Assembly: GCA_002321895.1 (NCBI GenBank)
Contig: DCMZ01000009.1
Coordinates: 38,553-62,512 of the forward strand
Direction: 5' to 3'
Origin: Bdellovibrionaceae bacterium UBA1609
Lineage (GTDB): Bacteria > Bdellovibrionota > Bdellovibrionia > Bdellovibrionales > UBA1609
Length of the DNA: 23,960 nt
Under the pieces are notes generated by a model. It was not told where the DNA came from and made no database searches. It saw only the letters and a list, made by a program, of their open reading frames with translations. Position 1 is the stretch's first letter. The number at the start of each line of letters is the position of its first letter. Both the position numbers and the translations under genes were made by a program. Below, piece by piece: positions 1-6,985 of this stretch.

Positions 1-59
1 AAATATAATCTTGAAGGATTGAGGATATTTAGAAAATTTAACGTTACACTCATGTTCCA

Positions 60-90
60 CTTCAAAATAAAGGCAGCCTATGGCTGCCCG
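60..90 (-). terminator. Possible rho-independent terminator of the conjugation operon
   Basis: A perfect 7-bp stem GGCAGCC/GGCTGCC with a 3-nt loop lies at 72-88. Read on the minus strand it is followed by a T-rich tail (TTTATTTTG), as expected for an intrinsic terminator of the leftward operon ending at 279. The plus-strand tail is poorer in T. It lies about 190 nt past the last stop codon, so the mature 3' end is uncertain. Confidence 0.45.
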
Positions 91-150
91 TGATTTAAAA
101 ATGGAGGATTTAGATTGTTAATTGCTGGAAAAGCGAAACTAATCTAGCTA

Positions 151-165
151 GCAACCCTGGGTTGC
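151..165. repeat. 15-bp perfect interrupted palindrome
   Basis: GCAACCCTGGGTTGC is a 7-bp inverted repeat around a single T. It lies between the operon terminator and the coupling-protein stop. It could be a protein-binding site, part of an oriT, or the edge of the dispersed repeat beside it. Confidence 0.5.
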
Positions 166-251
166 GTCGCCTTTTGCTACTGGCGTGGCTACTCAATCCA
201 ACCCTCGCGGGTAGCGGAAAACGGTGAGGTAATTTGATGAAATTAAATTTC

Positions 252-271
252 TAGGCGAGCCGTAGACAGCT
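252..271 (+). repeat. Dispersed TAGACAG-core repeat, copy 1
   Basis: The sequence reads AGGCGAGCCGTAGACAGCT with minor variation. It matches the right end of the copies near 11251, 16982 and 17356. An upstream GTAGCGGAAAA (211-221) corresponds to the left end of the full-length repeat. Confidence 0.6.
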
Positions 272-278
272 ACTAAGA

Positions 279-1943
279 TCACTCATTCCAAAACTTTACA
301 ATGTCGAATCGCTTTTGTTGACCCTTGTCGATTATGACCGCTTGGCCGCGCTTTATGACTTTTAACACATTGAAATTAATCTTTGTAATATCCACGTCTC
401 GCTGGCTTCCCATCCCAGTAATAGGATCTAATCCCGCTTTTTCGTCCACCCTATAAGTCGTTTTTGTAGAAGCTATCGTGCCCGCCATCTTAGCCCACAG
501 CTCCACCTCTTCAGGCATATTCTGTCGATATAGAATAAATTGAACAGCGTTATTTAGAATTTGTGATCTAAACCCCTCACCCACGCGGTCCAGATCACCT
601 AGAGATTGAAAAAGCATATGAATGGCAATTCGACTTGAGCGCGCCATCTTTAATAGATCCGCAAAAGAGTTTGTAGCAAACGATCCGAACTCATCTACAA
701 ACAAGTGGCATATCCTATGAGTCGTCCGGATGTGGCCTGTTTCAATGCCGCTTGAGAGATTCTTAATATCCTGAATGAGTAACCTTCCCACAGCGCGCGC
801 CATGTCCTCATAGCCATTTACATTAAGCTGGAAGTAGGCGATCTCACCATTGTTAATGACTTTCTCTAAGGAGATTTGATTCTCTGAACTCTTCTTGGGT
901 GAGAGAATATCTCCGAACTCAAGGCTGTTAATAGATCGAAGTTGCGCGAGTAACCCAGCCTTTTCATCCTTTTTATAGGTTTTAATATTATTTAAGCTAC
1001 TAATAAGTAGGTTCACCTTTTCACTCGTCCTGGCACCGCGGAGCTCTTGTTCAAGGCCTGCGAAGTAGCGCTGGTTAATTAACGCCTCCTCTAGTGCTCG
1101 GAGAGTGAACTCTCGACCCAGGAAGCTAAAAACATCACTTAATGTACCCACATAGTCACGCGCTACAGAGCCGTAATATTCATGATTAAGGTTAAATGCG
1201 TTTACTACCTTGGTTTTCTTCTGCTCAGGGGTGCCGTATTTTAATGGATTGTAGCTTTTTGACTGCTCGGGCCTAGCTAGTGAGAAGAGCTTAAACTCCT
1301 CTGCAAGTTTTCCGTACTTAATGGCGTAGTTTCTAATCTCCTCAATGTCTGTCTCTGAACCCTTAGGGTCGATAATAATCACCGGGTCACCGTGAATAAA
1401 GGCGTGCTTAAGCATGGCCTTCATGCTCGATGTCTTCCCCTCACCAGTGGAGCCACAAATAATCGTGTGGCGAGTGAACTGCTCAAGGGGTAAAGTCATA
1501 ACCCGATGATCCTTAAGGCTCACCCCCACAGGAATAGCATCTTTATCATAGAGCTTCTCTACTAGTTCATTAAAGTCCCTTGGTTCATTTTCAGTATGCT
1601 CCACCTCTACCCGGTCAGATATGAACCTTTTAAGCCATAAGGGAGCAAAGGCTGTCATCACACCTAGACCTGCTGAATTTATGCTCAACCATATGAAGAG
1701 CCCTTGATAGAATAAATCAGTAATGAGTTTATACGAAAAATAGACGCCTAGAACGCCCGCTGTGAGGAGTAATAACCCTAGCGCATACCTTTTATTAGGC
1801 GTGAGAGAGAGTAGCTTAAAGGAGTTTTTAAGCGCCCACTTTGTGAGGGCTATAGGGCCCAAAACGACAGTGAAACATAATAGTTTTGATAAATTAATTA
1901 CTGCTTCTACAATTTCCTCTTCAGAGATTTTTGATTCAACCAT
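279..1943 (-). CDS. VirD4/TraD-like type IV coupling protein (T4CP)
   Basis: This is the motor that recruits the relaxase-DNA complex to the conjugative channel at the inner membrane. With the ATG start it has 554 aa. Hydrophobic stretches at about residues 18-34 and 53-100 anchor the N-terminus. Walker A (GSTGEGKTSS) lies near 164-173, a following VIIIDPKGSE segment near 188-197, Walker B (LFVDEFG) near 414-420, and a downstream IAIHMLFQSLGDL segment is typical of TraG/TraD ATPases. It is the last gene of the operon, directly after the relaxase candidate, the usual pairing. An upstream TTG at 1994 would add 17 residues and overlap the relaxase gene by 29 nt. Neither start has a clear Shine-Dalgarno, so the ATG is preferred. 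Family assignment is firm; the start is not. Confidence 0.92.
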   Translation of the reverse strand: MVESKISEEEIVEAVINLSKLLCFTVVLGPIALTKWALKNSFKLLSLTPNKRYALGLLLLTAGVLGVYFSYKLITDLFYQGLFIWLSINSAGLGVMTAFAPLWLKRFISDRVEVEHTENEPRDFNELVEKLYDKDAIPVGVSLKDHRVMTLPLEQFTRHTIICGSTGEGKTSSMKAMLKHAFIHGDPVIIIDPKGSETDIEEIRNYAIKYGKLAEEFKLFSLARPEQSKSYNPLKYGTPEQKKTKVVNAFNLNHEYYGSVARDYVGTLSDVFSFLGREFTLRALEEALINQRYFAGLEQELRGARTSEKVNLLISSLNNIKTYKKDEKAGLLAQLRSINSLEFGDILSPKKSSENQISLEKVINNGEIAYFQLNVNGYEDMARAVGRLLIQDIKNLSSGIETGHIRTTHRICHLFVDEFGSFATNSFADLLKMARSSRIAIHMLFQSLGDLDRVGEGFRSQILNNAVQFILYRQNMPEEVELWAKMAGTIASTKTTYRVDEKAGLDPITGMGSQRDVDITKINFNVLKVIKRGQAVIIDKGQQKRFDIVKFWNE

Positions 1944-1965
1944 AGCTTTAATCTTTTCTTTTTGG

Positions 1966-2769
1966 TTAAAGGATGTGCCTGACTTTATCCACAAAGGAGT
2001 GGAAATCTACGATCCCCCAGGCGGGAGATAACAATTCATTTGGCTTTAAATAGTGAGCAAACGCTACCCGTCTTTCCGGGCCTACGTATTTTATAAAAGA
2101 CCTCAAATGTCTTTCTGAAGAATAATAATAAATAATATGTGTGTAGGCCGAGTCCAAGTAGAAGTTAAGGCGACTCGCGTAGGCTTGAAATGCTTTTTGG
2201 GTGCGCTCCATCTCGATAGCCACCACGTAGTCTCCTGCCTCAATGGACAAATCAGGAGTGAATTCCTGTAACCTATCTGCGTGAATGTCGGAGAGTATCT
2301 GTAGCTTTGGGTCATTTAATATGGGGGATTCATCAATTTTAGACTCTATAAACACCCTGACCTCGTTTAGCATCAATTGATGCATAAAAAGCGCGCGATT
2401 CATGAGTTTGTTCGTAAGGTTCAGCTGCCTTCTATAATCATCACTTAATAGTAGAATCTTTGATGTGGGCCTTAGGTTAAGCCCTAGGAGATATGGGAAG
2501 TATGCCGGGGACGGAAAAGGCGTAGCGACGGAGGAGCGTGCTAGACAGGACTCATTTCCCTTCCTGGCTTTTCCGCGTCCGCGCTTAAATACCTCTCCAA
2601 TTGATCTAGTCTCCAAATATCCCGAACGTACAAGCTTGTTAATTCTACAGCGAGGGGCTGAGTATTTAAAATAGAAGTGCTCTTCAGCTTGGGCAAAAGA
2701 TGCTACCCCCTGCCCTGCTAAGAACTCTAAAAACTGCCTGTCAGTGTCATTTAGTATTACCCCTCGCAT
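1966..2769 (-). CDS. Replication-relaxation family protein, candidate MOBC-type relaxase
   Basis: This 267-aa protein has an N-terminal winged-helix region (about 1-60, ending in LVRSGYLETRSI) and a C-terminal PD-(D/E)xK-like core: PD at 172-173, then ExE at 186/188 in VVAIEMERTQK, with K192. This layout is known for the Replic_Relax family and for MOBC relaxases such as CloDF13 MobC and pAD1 TraX, which are related to restriction-type nucleases. It sits between a ribbon-helix-helix gene and the coupling protein, the normal position of a relaxase, and no HUH relaxase is present in the window. Residues 74-85 (SCLARSSVATPF) are encoded by a copy of the dispersed TAGACAG repeat and probably form an extra loop after the wing. 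Nicking activity is inferred, not shown by the sequence alone. Confidence 0.72.
   Translation of the reverse strand: MRGVILNDTDRQFLEFLAGQGVASFAQAEEHFYFKYSAPRCRINKLVRSGYLETRSIGEVFKRGRGKARKGNESCLARSSVATPFPSPAYFPYLLGLNLRPTSKILLLSDDYRRQLNLTNKLMNRALFMHQLMLNEVRVFIESKIDESPILNDPKLQILSDIHADRLQEFTPDLSIEAGDYVVAIEMERTQKAFQAYASRLNFYLDSAYTHIIYYYSSERHLRSFIKYVGPERRVAFAHYLKPNELLSPAWGIVDFHSFVDKVRHIL
2511..2550 (+). repeat. Dispersed TAGACAG-core repeat, copy 2, inside the relaxase gene
   Basis: The copy starts with ACGGAAAAGGCGTAGC and ends with GTGCTAGACAGGA. It lies in frame inside the coding sequence on the opposite strand and yields the SCLARSSVATPF segment. A rightward arm (GGCTTTTCCGCGTCC, 2567-2581) is nearly the reverse complement of the left arm (GGACGGAAAAGGC, 2509-2521), so the whole segment can fold as a hairpin, as palindromic insertion elements do. 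Confidence 0.65.
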
Positions 2770-2779
2770 CTGATCACAC

Positions 2780-3055
2780 TTACTTTTTAAGTAGCTTCAT
2801 CATCTTGTTACGAAACTGAGGGTCGTCTTTTTGCTTTTCAAACAGATACTCTAGTGGAGTTTTGCGCTGTAAATACTCATCCAAGTATTTGTCCGTAAGC
2901 CTATCAATGGCCTCCTCTACAAGCTCCGCTCGGTTAATGTCCTTCGCTCCACGCTCTTCAAGTTTTGACCAAACTTGGTTTAGCCTTTTATATGCTTCAG
3001 GGCCTATATGAACGCGCCTTGCCCTTGGCATCTGTTTTTTATTTGTCTCATCCAT
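2780..3055 (-). CDS. Ribbon-helix-helix-like relaxosome accessory protein
   Basis: This is a small basic protein of 91 aa. The pattern is a short strand (RRVHIGPEAYKRL, about 14-26) followed by two helices, the second containing INRAELVEEAIDRL (about 40-53), which resembles ribbon-helix-helix DNA-binding proteins. Such proteins (TraY, MbeC/MobC of RSF1010, NikA) bind oriT beside the relaxase and often regulate the operon. Its place directly upstream of the relaxase candidate supports that role. A good Shine-Dalgarno (AAAGGAGAAAC) lies 5-12 nt before the ATG. The C-terminal 40 residues are charged and helical, without a recognised domain. It could instead be only an operon repressor. Confidence 0.65.
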   Translation of the reverse strand: MDETNKKQMPRARRVHIGPEAYKRLNQVWSKLEERGAKDINRAELVEEAIDRLTDKYLDEYLQRKTPLEYLFEKQKDDPQFRNKMMKLLKK

Positions 3056-3068
3056 TTAGTTTCTCCTT

Positions 3069-3878
3069 TTAGTTTATGCTTTTTAACTCGTCTGTAATAA
3101 ATAACTGCACAGCTATAGGCCCCTTTATTTCCGTGTACACAGGCTCACGATCAACCTCACGCTCATACTTTTTAGCCACTTTCTCACTCGCCTCTGCCAC
3201 TCCTTCCCGAGCGGCGGTATCAAATCCAGGGGCCTTCTCGTAGTTACCAAGAACATTTTTTGAATACTGAACCGTTCCCCTTGCGGCTCCTGATACGAAA
3301 TTAGATAACACCGATGCCCAGAACCCACGGGCTTTGTTAGAAACAAATCGCCCTTCAATTCCCTCCTCGCCGTCAGCTCCAAGGGCCACAGCGCGAAGGG
3401 CGTAGTCTTTTAAAGTGTGTTTGTCTCGAAACAGTGAGAATTCAACTGAAGCTTTTCTTGATTTCATATTAAGTGAGTACTCGCCTATAAATAGTGAGCC
3501 CTTATATTTACCCTTAGTAACTACTGCTCTTACGGGGTATTTATCACCCTTCACAGCCTTCATATTTTGAATGATTCGTGCGGAGATAATATCTCCCACC
3601 TTGATTTCTTTATGGTTGTTAAACACGGTTTTTTTTGGAATCACAGATCCGGTGCTGTTGCCCTTGGTGGCCGTGAGATTTGATCTTCTAGAGTAGGAGG
3701 GAAGATTACCACTGAGCTGTCTAGCACGTGGCTTTGCCACTTCGCTTTTCTGCTCGGCGAAAATATCTTTTAAAATTTTTGAGTTTTTGCTTTTCTCTGA
3801 TTCAAGATCGAGAGAAAATGATGTTTCGGCCAAGAAAAGTGCACCGAGTATCACGAGGGAACTAGACAGATTAGTCAC
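3069..3878 (-). CDS. VirB10/TrbI/TraB-like T4SS channel protein
   Basis: The 269-aa protein begins with a GTG codon overlapping the previous gene by 4 nt. An N-terminal hydrophobic segment (about 5-22) acts as signal or inner-membrane anchor. A basic, Ser-rich linker follows (45-85). A C-terminal domain from about 92 carries VGDIISARIIQNM, then PVRAVVTKGKYKGSLFIGEY and GIEGRFVSN, which follow the VirB10/DotG pattern of a beta-barrel domain. VirB10 spans the envelope and links the ATPases to the outer-membrane pore. The position after VirB8- and VirB9-like genes matches the usual order. The protein is shorter than typical VirB10 (about 380 aa) and lacks a long proline-rich linker. Family assignment rests on pattern and gene order. 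Confidence 0.68.
   Translation of the reverse strand: MTNLSSSLVILGALFLAETSFSLDLESEKSKNSKILKDIFAEQKSEVAKPRARQLSGNLPSYSRRSNLTATKGNSTGSVIPKKTVFNNHKEIKVGDIISARIIQNMKAVKGDKYPVRAVVTKGKYKGSLFIGEYSLNMKSRKASVEFSLFRDKHTLKDYALRAVALGADGEEGIEGRFVSNKARGFWASVLSNFVSGAARGTVQYSKNVLGNYEKAPGFDTAAREGVAEASEKVAKKYEREVDREPVYTEIKGPIAVQLFITDELKSIN
3834..3872 (+). repeat. Degenerate TAGACAG repeat copy at the start of the virB10-like gene
   Basis: The left end GAAAAG (3834-3839) and right end CTAGACAG (3862-3869) match the copy at 11221-11264 with nearly the same spacing. The interior is diverged, about two thirds identical by eye. It underlies codons 4-15 of the VirB10-like signal region (LSSSLVILGALF). Confidence 0.4.
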
Positions 3879-4402
3879 TTCACACCTCCAGAACTCTCAA
3901 TTAACTTTAACTTTGAAATATTATGATTCGCTGATTTGTCTAGTTCACTTCGTTCCTCTTTTCTATCTACGCTCCTCCAGCTTGCATCAATCAAGCTGTT
4001 CGCTCCGACGCCACAGCTACCCTTTTTAGTAAATCCTTCGACCTTGTAGTAATCAGTGTGCGAGGCGCGAGAGGGAATAACATCAAATATTACAATGTCC
4101 TCACCACAGCGAAGAGTAAGGTTTGTAGGCAGACTTGCTCCTGTAGTAAGCCAAAGATCAATTTCATTAGGTAAAGATTCTGTGGGCTTTATTATTAAAT
4201 CTCCACTTGGGCCTGCGGTGGATCTAGATATTTTGCAGGGAAGATCAATAGTGGTTTTTCTCCCTGGGTACACGCACAGTTTATGAACCTGACACAGGCT
4301 TAAATAGTGTGACCCAATCCTAGATGGACAGGCGCCACGCGCCCAACTGGACGTAAAAACTAATAAAACAAGAAAGCTACTTACTAATGGCGGATATTTC
4401 AT
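3875..4402 (-). CDS. VirB9/TraK-like secreted T4SS protein
   Basis: This 175-aa protein has a cleavable signal peptide (MKYPPLVSSFLVLLVF.., cleavage likely near ARG-A at 22-24). The mature part has a beta-strand-rich pattern with LCVYPGRKTTIDLP at about 42-55 and paired cysteines (25, 37, 43, 56). In TraK/VirB9 proteins the N-terminal domain is a beta sandwich that helps build the outer-membrane core with VirB7 and VirB10. The gene order VirB8-like, this gene, VirB10-like is the same as traE-traK-traB in F-type systems. Overlaps of 26 nt with the upstream gene and 4 nt with the downstream gene indicate translational coupling. Sequence similarity is weak, so the call depends mainly on the neighbourhood. 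Confidence 0.55.
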   Translation of the reverse strand: MKYPPLVSSFLVLLVFTSSWARGACPSRIGSHYLSLCQVHKLCVYPGRKTTIDLPCKISRSTAGPSGDLIIKPTESLPNEIDLWLTTGASLPTNLTLRCGEDIVIFDVIPSRASHTDYYKVEGFTKKGSCGVGANSLIDASWRSVDRKEERSELDKSANHNISKLKLIESSGGVK

Positions 4403-4961
4403 CTACAACGACTCCGAAGGGGTTATTAATCGTGGGCGTGGATTTGGTTAGTTTATATTTATAAGCCTTTGTTTTTGAGGTGAGAGGCTCACCCCTCATG
4501 GCTTTAGTTTGAATAAACTTAGCTATGTAAATGTCAGGACTTAATTTTTCAATTTTTATTGGCTCTGCGATTTGGGTGAGTTTAATCTTATTAGCCCTAA
4601 GCATAAGGCGTCTTATAGGAGATTTATTTTTAATTAAATACTTTTGAGAGAACATATGAGAGCAGGTGGATACAAAGCGCTCTTTAAGGTTTCGGTGGTC
4701 AAAGTTCTCACACACTAAAACAAACTTATTTAAAAAATTCTCCCTTATCGCATCTTTTGTTGCGATTGATTTTTTATTTAAGCCCTCAAGGTCTACAGCC
4801 ACAGGGTCAGTGCCGACATTAGAGTAAATAATCACGGGTCTTTTTGAGCTCACGTTTTTTATAGCCCACGCACTTGCGGTCAAGGCCCACAATAGTAGTA
4901 AGCCAATAATCGAAAACACCTGGATGTTTTCTTTATATATTTCAAAGAATGTTTTCATCAT
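4377..4961 (-). CDS. VirB8/TraE-like inner-membrane T4SS protein
   Basis: The 194-aa protein has a short cytoplasmic start, a single membrane helix at about 14-34 (VFSIIGLLLLWALTASAWAI), and a periplasmic domain of about 155 residues. This is the bitopic layout of VirB8/TraE, whose NTF2-like periplasmic domain scaffolds the assembling channel. The mixed alpha/beta pattern with a helical stretch near 70-110 (IRENFLNKFVLVCENF, FVSTCSHMFSQKYL) fits. It overlaps the VirB6-like gene by 20 nt and the VirB9-like gene by 26 nt. Two ATG codons stand in tandem at the start. The membrane topology can be seen; the family call is by topology and gene order. Confidence 0.58.
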   Translation of the reverse strand: MMKTFFEIYKENIQVFSIIGLLLLWALTASAWAIKNVSSKRPVIIYSNVGTDPVAVDLEGLNKKSIATKDAIRENFLNKFVLVCENFDHRNLKERFVSTCSHMFSQKYLIKNKSPIRRLMLRANKIKLTQIAEPIKIEKLSPDIYIAKFIQTKAMRGEPLTSKTKAYKYKLTKSTPTINNPFGVVVDEISAISK

Positions 4962-6303
4962 TGTCTAGATCCTCCATTGCTACCTGTAATGCCTTCTCAC
5001 TTGCCACTTTGGCCTCTTTTTCTTTTATTCTTATATAAGACGGAGAATCGACTTTCGTTTTTCTTCTATAAGACGCATTCATACTCTCCCGCTTCTCGAT
5101 CGTTGAATTCTCGTAAACCTCATCCCAATTCACATCACTAGCCTTTCTTGGGGTTTGCACGAGCTTGTTAGGATCGTTTTTTATCTCCAATTTTGGTGGC
5201 TGAATCTTCTGTGAGCGAGGTACATTGACCCTCGGAGGGGGCTTCACAAGTTCTTTTGGGTTCGATCCTCGGACACGGTCTATATGTGCTCTCATAGGAG
5301 ACCGAGTATCAATAACACGCCCAATGGCATCTCGCTTTATCTGTGGAGTTAGTTTATTTATTCCGGGAGCTTTCTTAATTGAGCTTGCAGCTCTGTCTTT
5401 TCTTGTGCGGAGCTTGTCTCGACGGGTATGTGTGGGATCAATGTAGTTTGCCGCACCACTCATTGCCCTACCCGCCTGTCCGGCTGCGTAGGCGCGAGTA
5501 AAACCCGTCACACTTGAGGCACTATTCATTGCGCGGGCCGGAGCCGCTGAAACAGCTCTCTTTGTGGCATTATAGGGCTCGCGGCCGGTGAGTACTTTCG
5601 AGGCCGGATCAACGAGTCTTCCTCCAACAAACCCGGCCGCTCCCGCAGTGGCTGCCGTGCCAGCTTTCGCCCCGTTAATGATCGGCATAATCGTCGACAT
5701 CAGGGGCTTTATTACAACAAGAGCCGATATCCCCCAGGCTCCGATGAGCTTCACGATCTCACTACCAATAAGAACAAAGACGTTTTGCAACACCTCGACC
5801 TGGGATATCATCGCCCCGGCCAGGACATTAAACGCATACCAACCCACCGGCCACAGGGCACAAATTAAAAGTGCTATCGCATAGCCTTTAATTAATCCAT
5901 ACCAGGGTAGAAGCATTCCCATCACCATGACAAACGCGCCAAAGACAATGATCGCCGACATTAGAAATAAAAATACAAACTTTGCGATGCCGTAACAGAT
6001 CACACTAACTTTTTTTACTAAATCACTGTAATTACTATATATATTAACGACCACTTTGTCTGAATTCTCAGCAATTGCACCGATCATCTCTGGAATTCGT
6101 GCGACAAACTCCACCGTGGGCTCAAAAAATTTTAGCGCGAGAGTTAACAGCACAATGTCTTTTATAATGCTGATATAAGCGTGATAGGTTCGGCCCAAAT
6201 AAAGTGCCGACGCAATTCTATAGGTAACCAGAATTCCTACAAACATCAGCGCATAGGCCTTAGTCTGGGCGTAAATTTCAAACGCACCTTCTAGAACACC
6301 CAT
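4942..6303 (-). CDS. VirB6/TrbL-like polytopic T4SS membrane protein
   Basis: The 453-aa protein has an N-terminal membrane domain with about five hydrophobic helices (roughly 17-37, 45-62, 107-133, 138-160, 187-210). A Gly/Ala-rich segment follows (212-232), then a long, basic, proline-containing soluble tail (240-453) that ends in a charged coil (EKEAKVASEKALQVAMEDL). VirB6/TrbL proteins form the inner-membrane part of the substrate channel, and extended C-terminal tails are common among them. The tail here looks disordered and may contact the coupling protein or DNA. Its start lies 4 nt past the stop of the VirB5-like gene and its end overlaps the VirB8-like gene. Confidence 0.72.
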   Translation of the reverse strand: MGVLEGAFEIYAQTKAYALMFVGILVTYRIASALYLGRTYHAYISIIKDIVLLTLALKFFEPTVEFVARIPEMIGAIAENSDKVVVNIYSNYSDLVKKVSVICYGIAKFVFLFLMSAIIVFGAFVMVMGMLLPWYGLIKGYAIALLICALWPVGWYAFNVLAGAMISQVEVLQNVFVLIGSEIVKLIGAWGISALVVIKPLMSTIMPIINGAKAGTAATAGAAGFVGGRLVDPASKVLTGREPYNATKRAVSAAPARAMNSASSVTGFTRAYAAGQAGRAMSGAANYIDPTHTRRDKLRTRKDRAASSIKKAPGINKLTPQIKRDAIGRVIDTRSPMRAHIDRVRGSNPKELVKPPPRVNVPRSQKIQPPKLEIKNDPNKLVQTPRKASDVNWDEVYENSTIEKRESMNASYRRKTKVDSPSYIRIKEKEAKVASEKALQVAMEDLDNDENIL

Positions 6304-6307
6304 AAAC

Positions 6308-6985
6308 CTATATCCCCAACCGCTTTCTTAAGCGCTCTAAGTAGGAGAAATCGTCGTTGTTATCCGGCCCTGGCTCCTCGCCTCGCTTTATTTCTTTAAT
6401 ATTAAAAAAACTATAGTTCCCCATTCCACTGCGCCGGGATGACTGGTTGATCGCCTGAAACTCCCTATTCCAAAACGCTCGCTCTTTTTTCTTCCGCTCA
6501 AGCTCGGCTTGAATGCGCTTAATCTCACGCCTTGCATCCTCAATTTCTCTGCGCTCGGACATTAATATCTGATCACCTATGAGTTTTGTCTGCTCCATTT
6601 GATGAATAGCCGTTGCGGCCTTGGCACTCGTTGCCACAGCGGCAATACCGGTGATCTTCTTCATGCGCTTTATGTAGTGAGTGGCGTACTTGATTTTCTT
6701 TGATAACTTCCTATAGCGATCAATTTCGAATTTAGATAGTGAATCAATGTCTTCGGAGTACCTGTTTACATCCCGAATCAGCTCGTCCACATCCTTAATA
6801 TCCTGGTGCATAGCCGCTATGTCCTCTAACACCTGGGAGGACTGGCCGAATTCACCCAAAAGATCACTCGCCGCACTAGCCGTAGCGGCTGACTCATAGG
6901 CCGATTCAACAGACTGCTGAACGTCAATGACGGGCCAACCTGCTAAGGAGGTCATTGGGAAAAAGAAAATCCACTTAGCCCACAT
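6308..6985 (-). CDS. VirB5/TrbJ-like secreted coiled-coil protein
   Basis: The 225-aa protein has a short signal peptide (MWAKWIFFFPMTSLAG, about 1-16). The mature part is almost wholly helical: an Ala/Ser-rich start (WPVIDVQQ to about 45), amphipathic helices (50-115), an Ala-rich hairpin (115-130), and a strongly charged coiled coil (140-172, EIEDARREIKRIQAELERKK). VirB5/TrbJ proteins are periplasmic helical bundles at the pilus tip. The position between the VirB4 and VirB6 genes is the standard VirB5 position. The 11-nt overlap with the ATPase gene suggests coupled translation. The function is inferred from helical composition, signal peptide and gene order. Confidence 0.6.
   Translation of the reverse strand: MWAKWIFFFPMTSLAGWPVIDVQQSVESAYESAATASAASDLLGEFGQSSQVLEDIAAMHQDIKDVDELIRDVNRYSEDIDSLSKFEIDRYRKLSKKIKYATHYIKRMKKITGIAAVATSAKAATAIHQMEQTKLIGDQILMSERREIEDARREIKRIQAELERKKKERAFWNREFQAINQSSRRSGMGNYSFFNIKEIKRGEEPGPDNNDDFSYLERLRKRLGI

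Larger units (their letters stand above)
1..278. other. Non-coding region downstream of the conjugation operon
   Basis: No gene is supported here. The stretch holds a TAACGTTA motif at 39-46, also found as a cluster near 17068-17210, a 7-bp hairpin at 72-88, a 15-bp interrupted palindrome at 151-165, and a copy of the TAGACAG repeat ending at 271. The concentration of symmetrical sequence beside relaxase and coupling-protein genes makes it one possible oriT location, but no nic site can be recognised by eye. Confidence 0.5.

Noticed and set aside
1985..1993. Perfect DnaA box TTATCCACA
   Set aside because: It is single, lies within the overlap of two conjugation genes, and is far from the iteron array. 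Chance is the simpler explanation.
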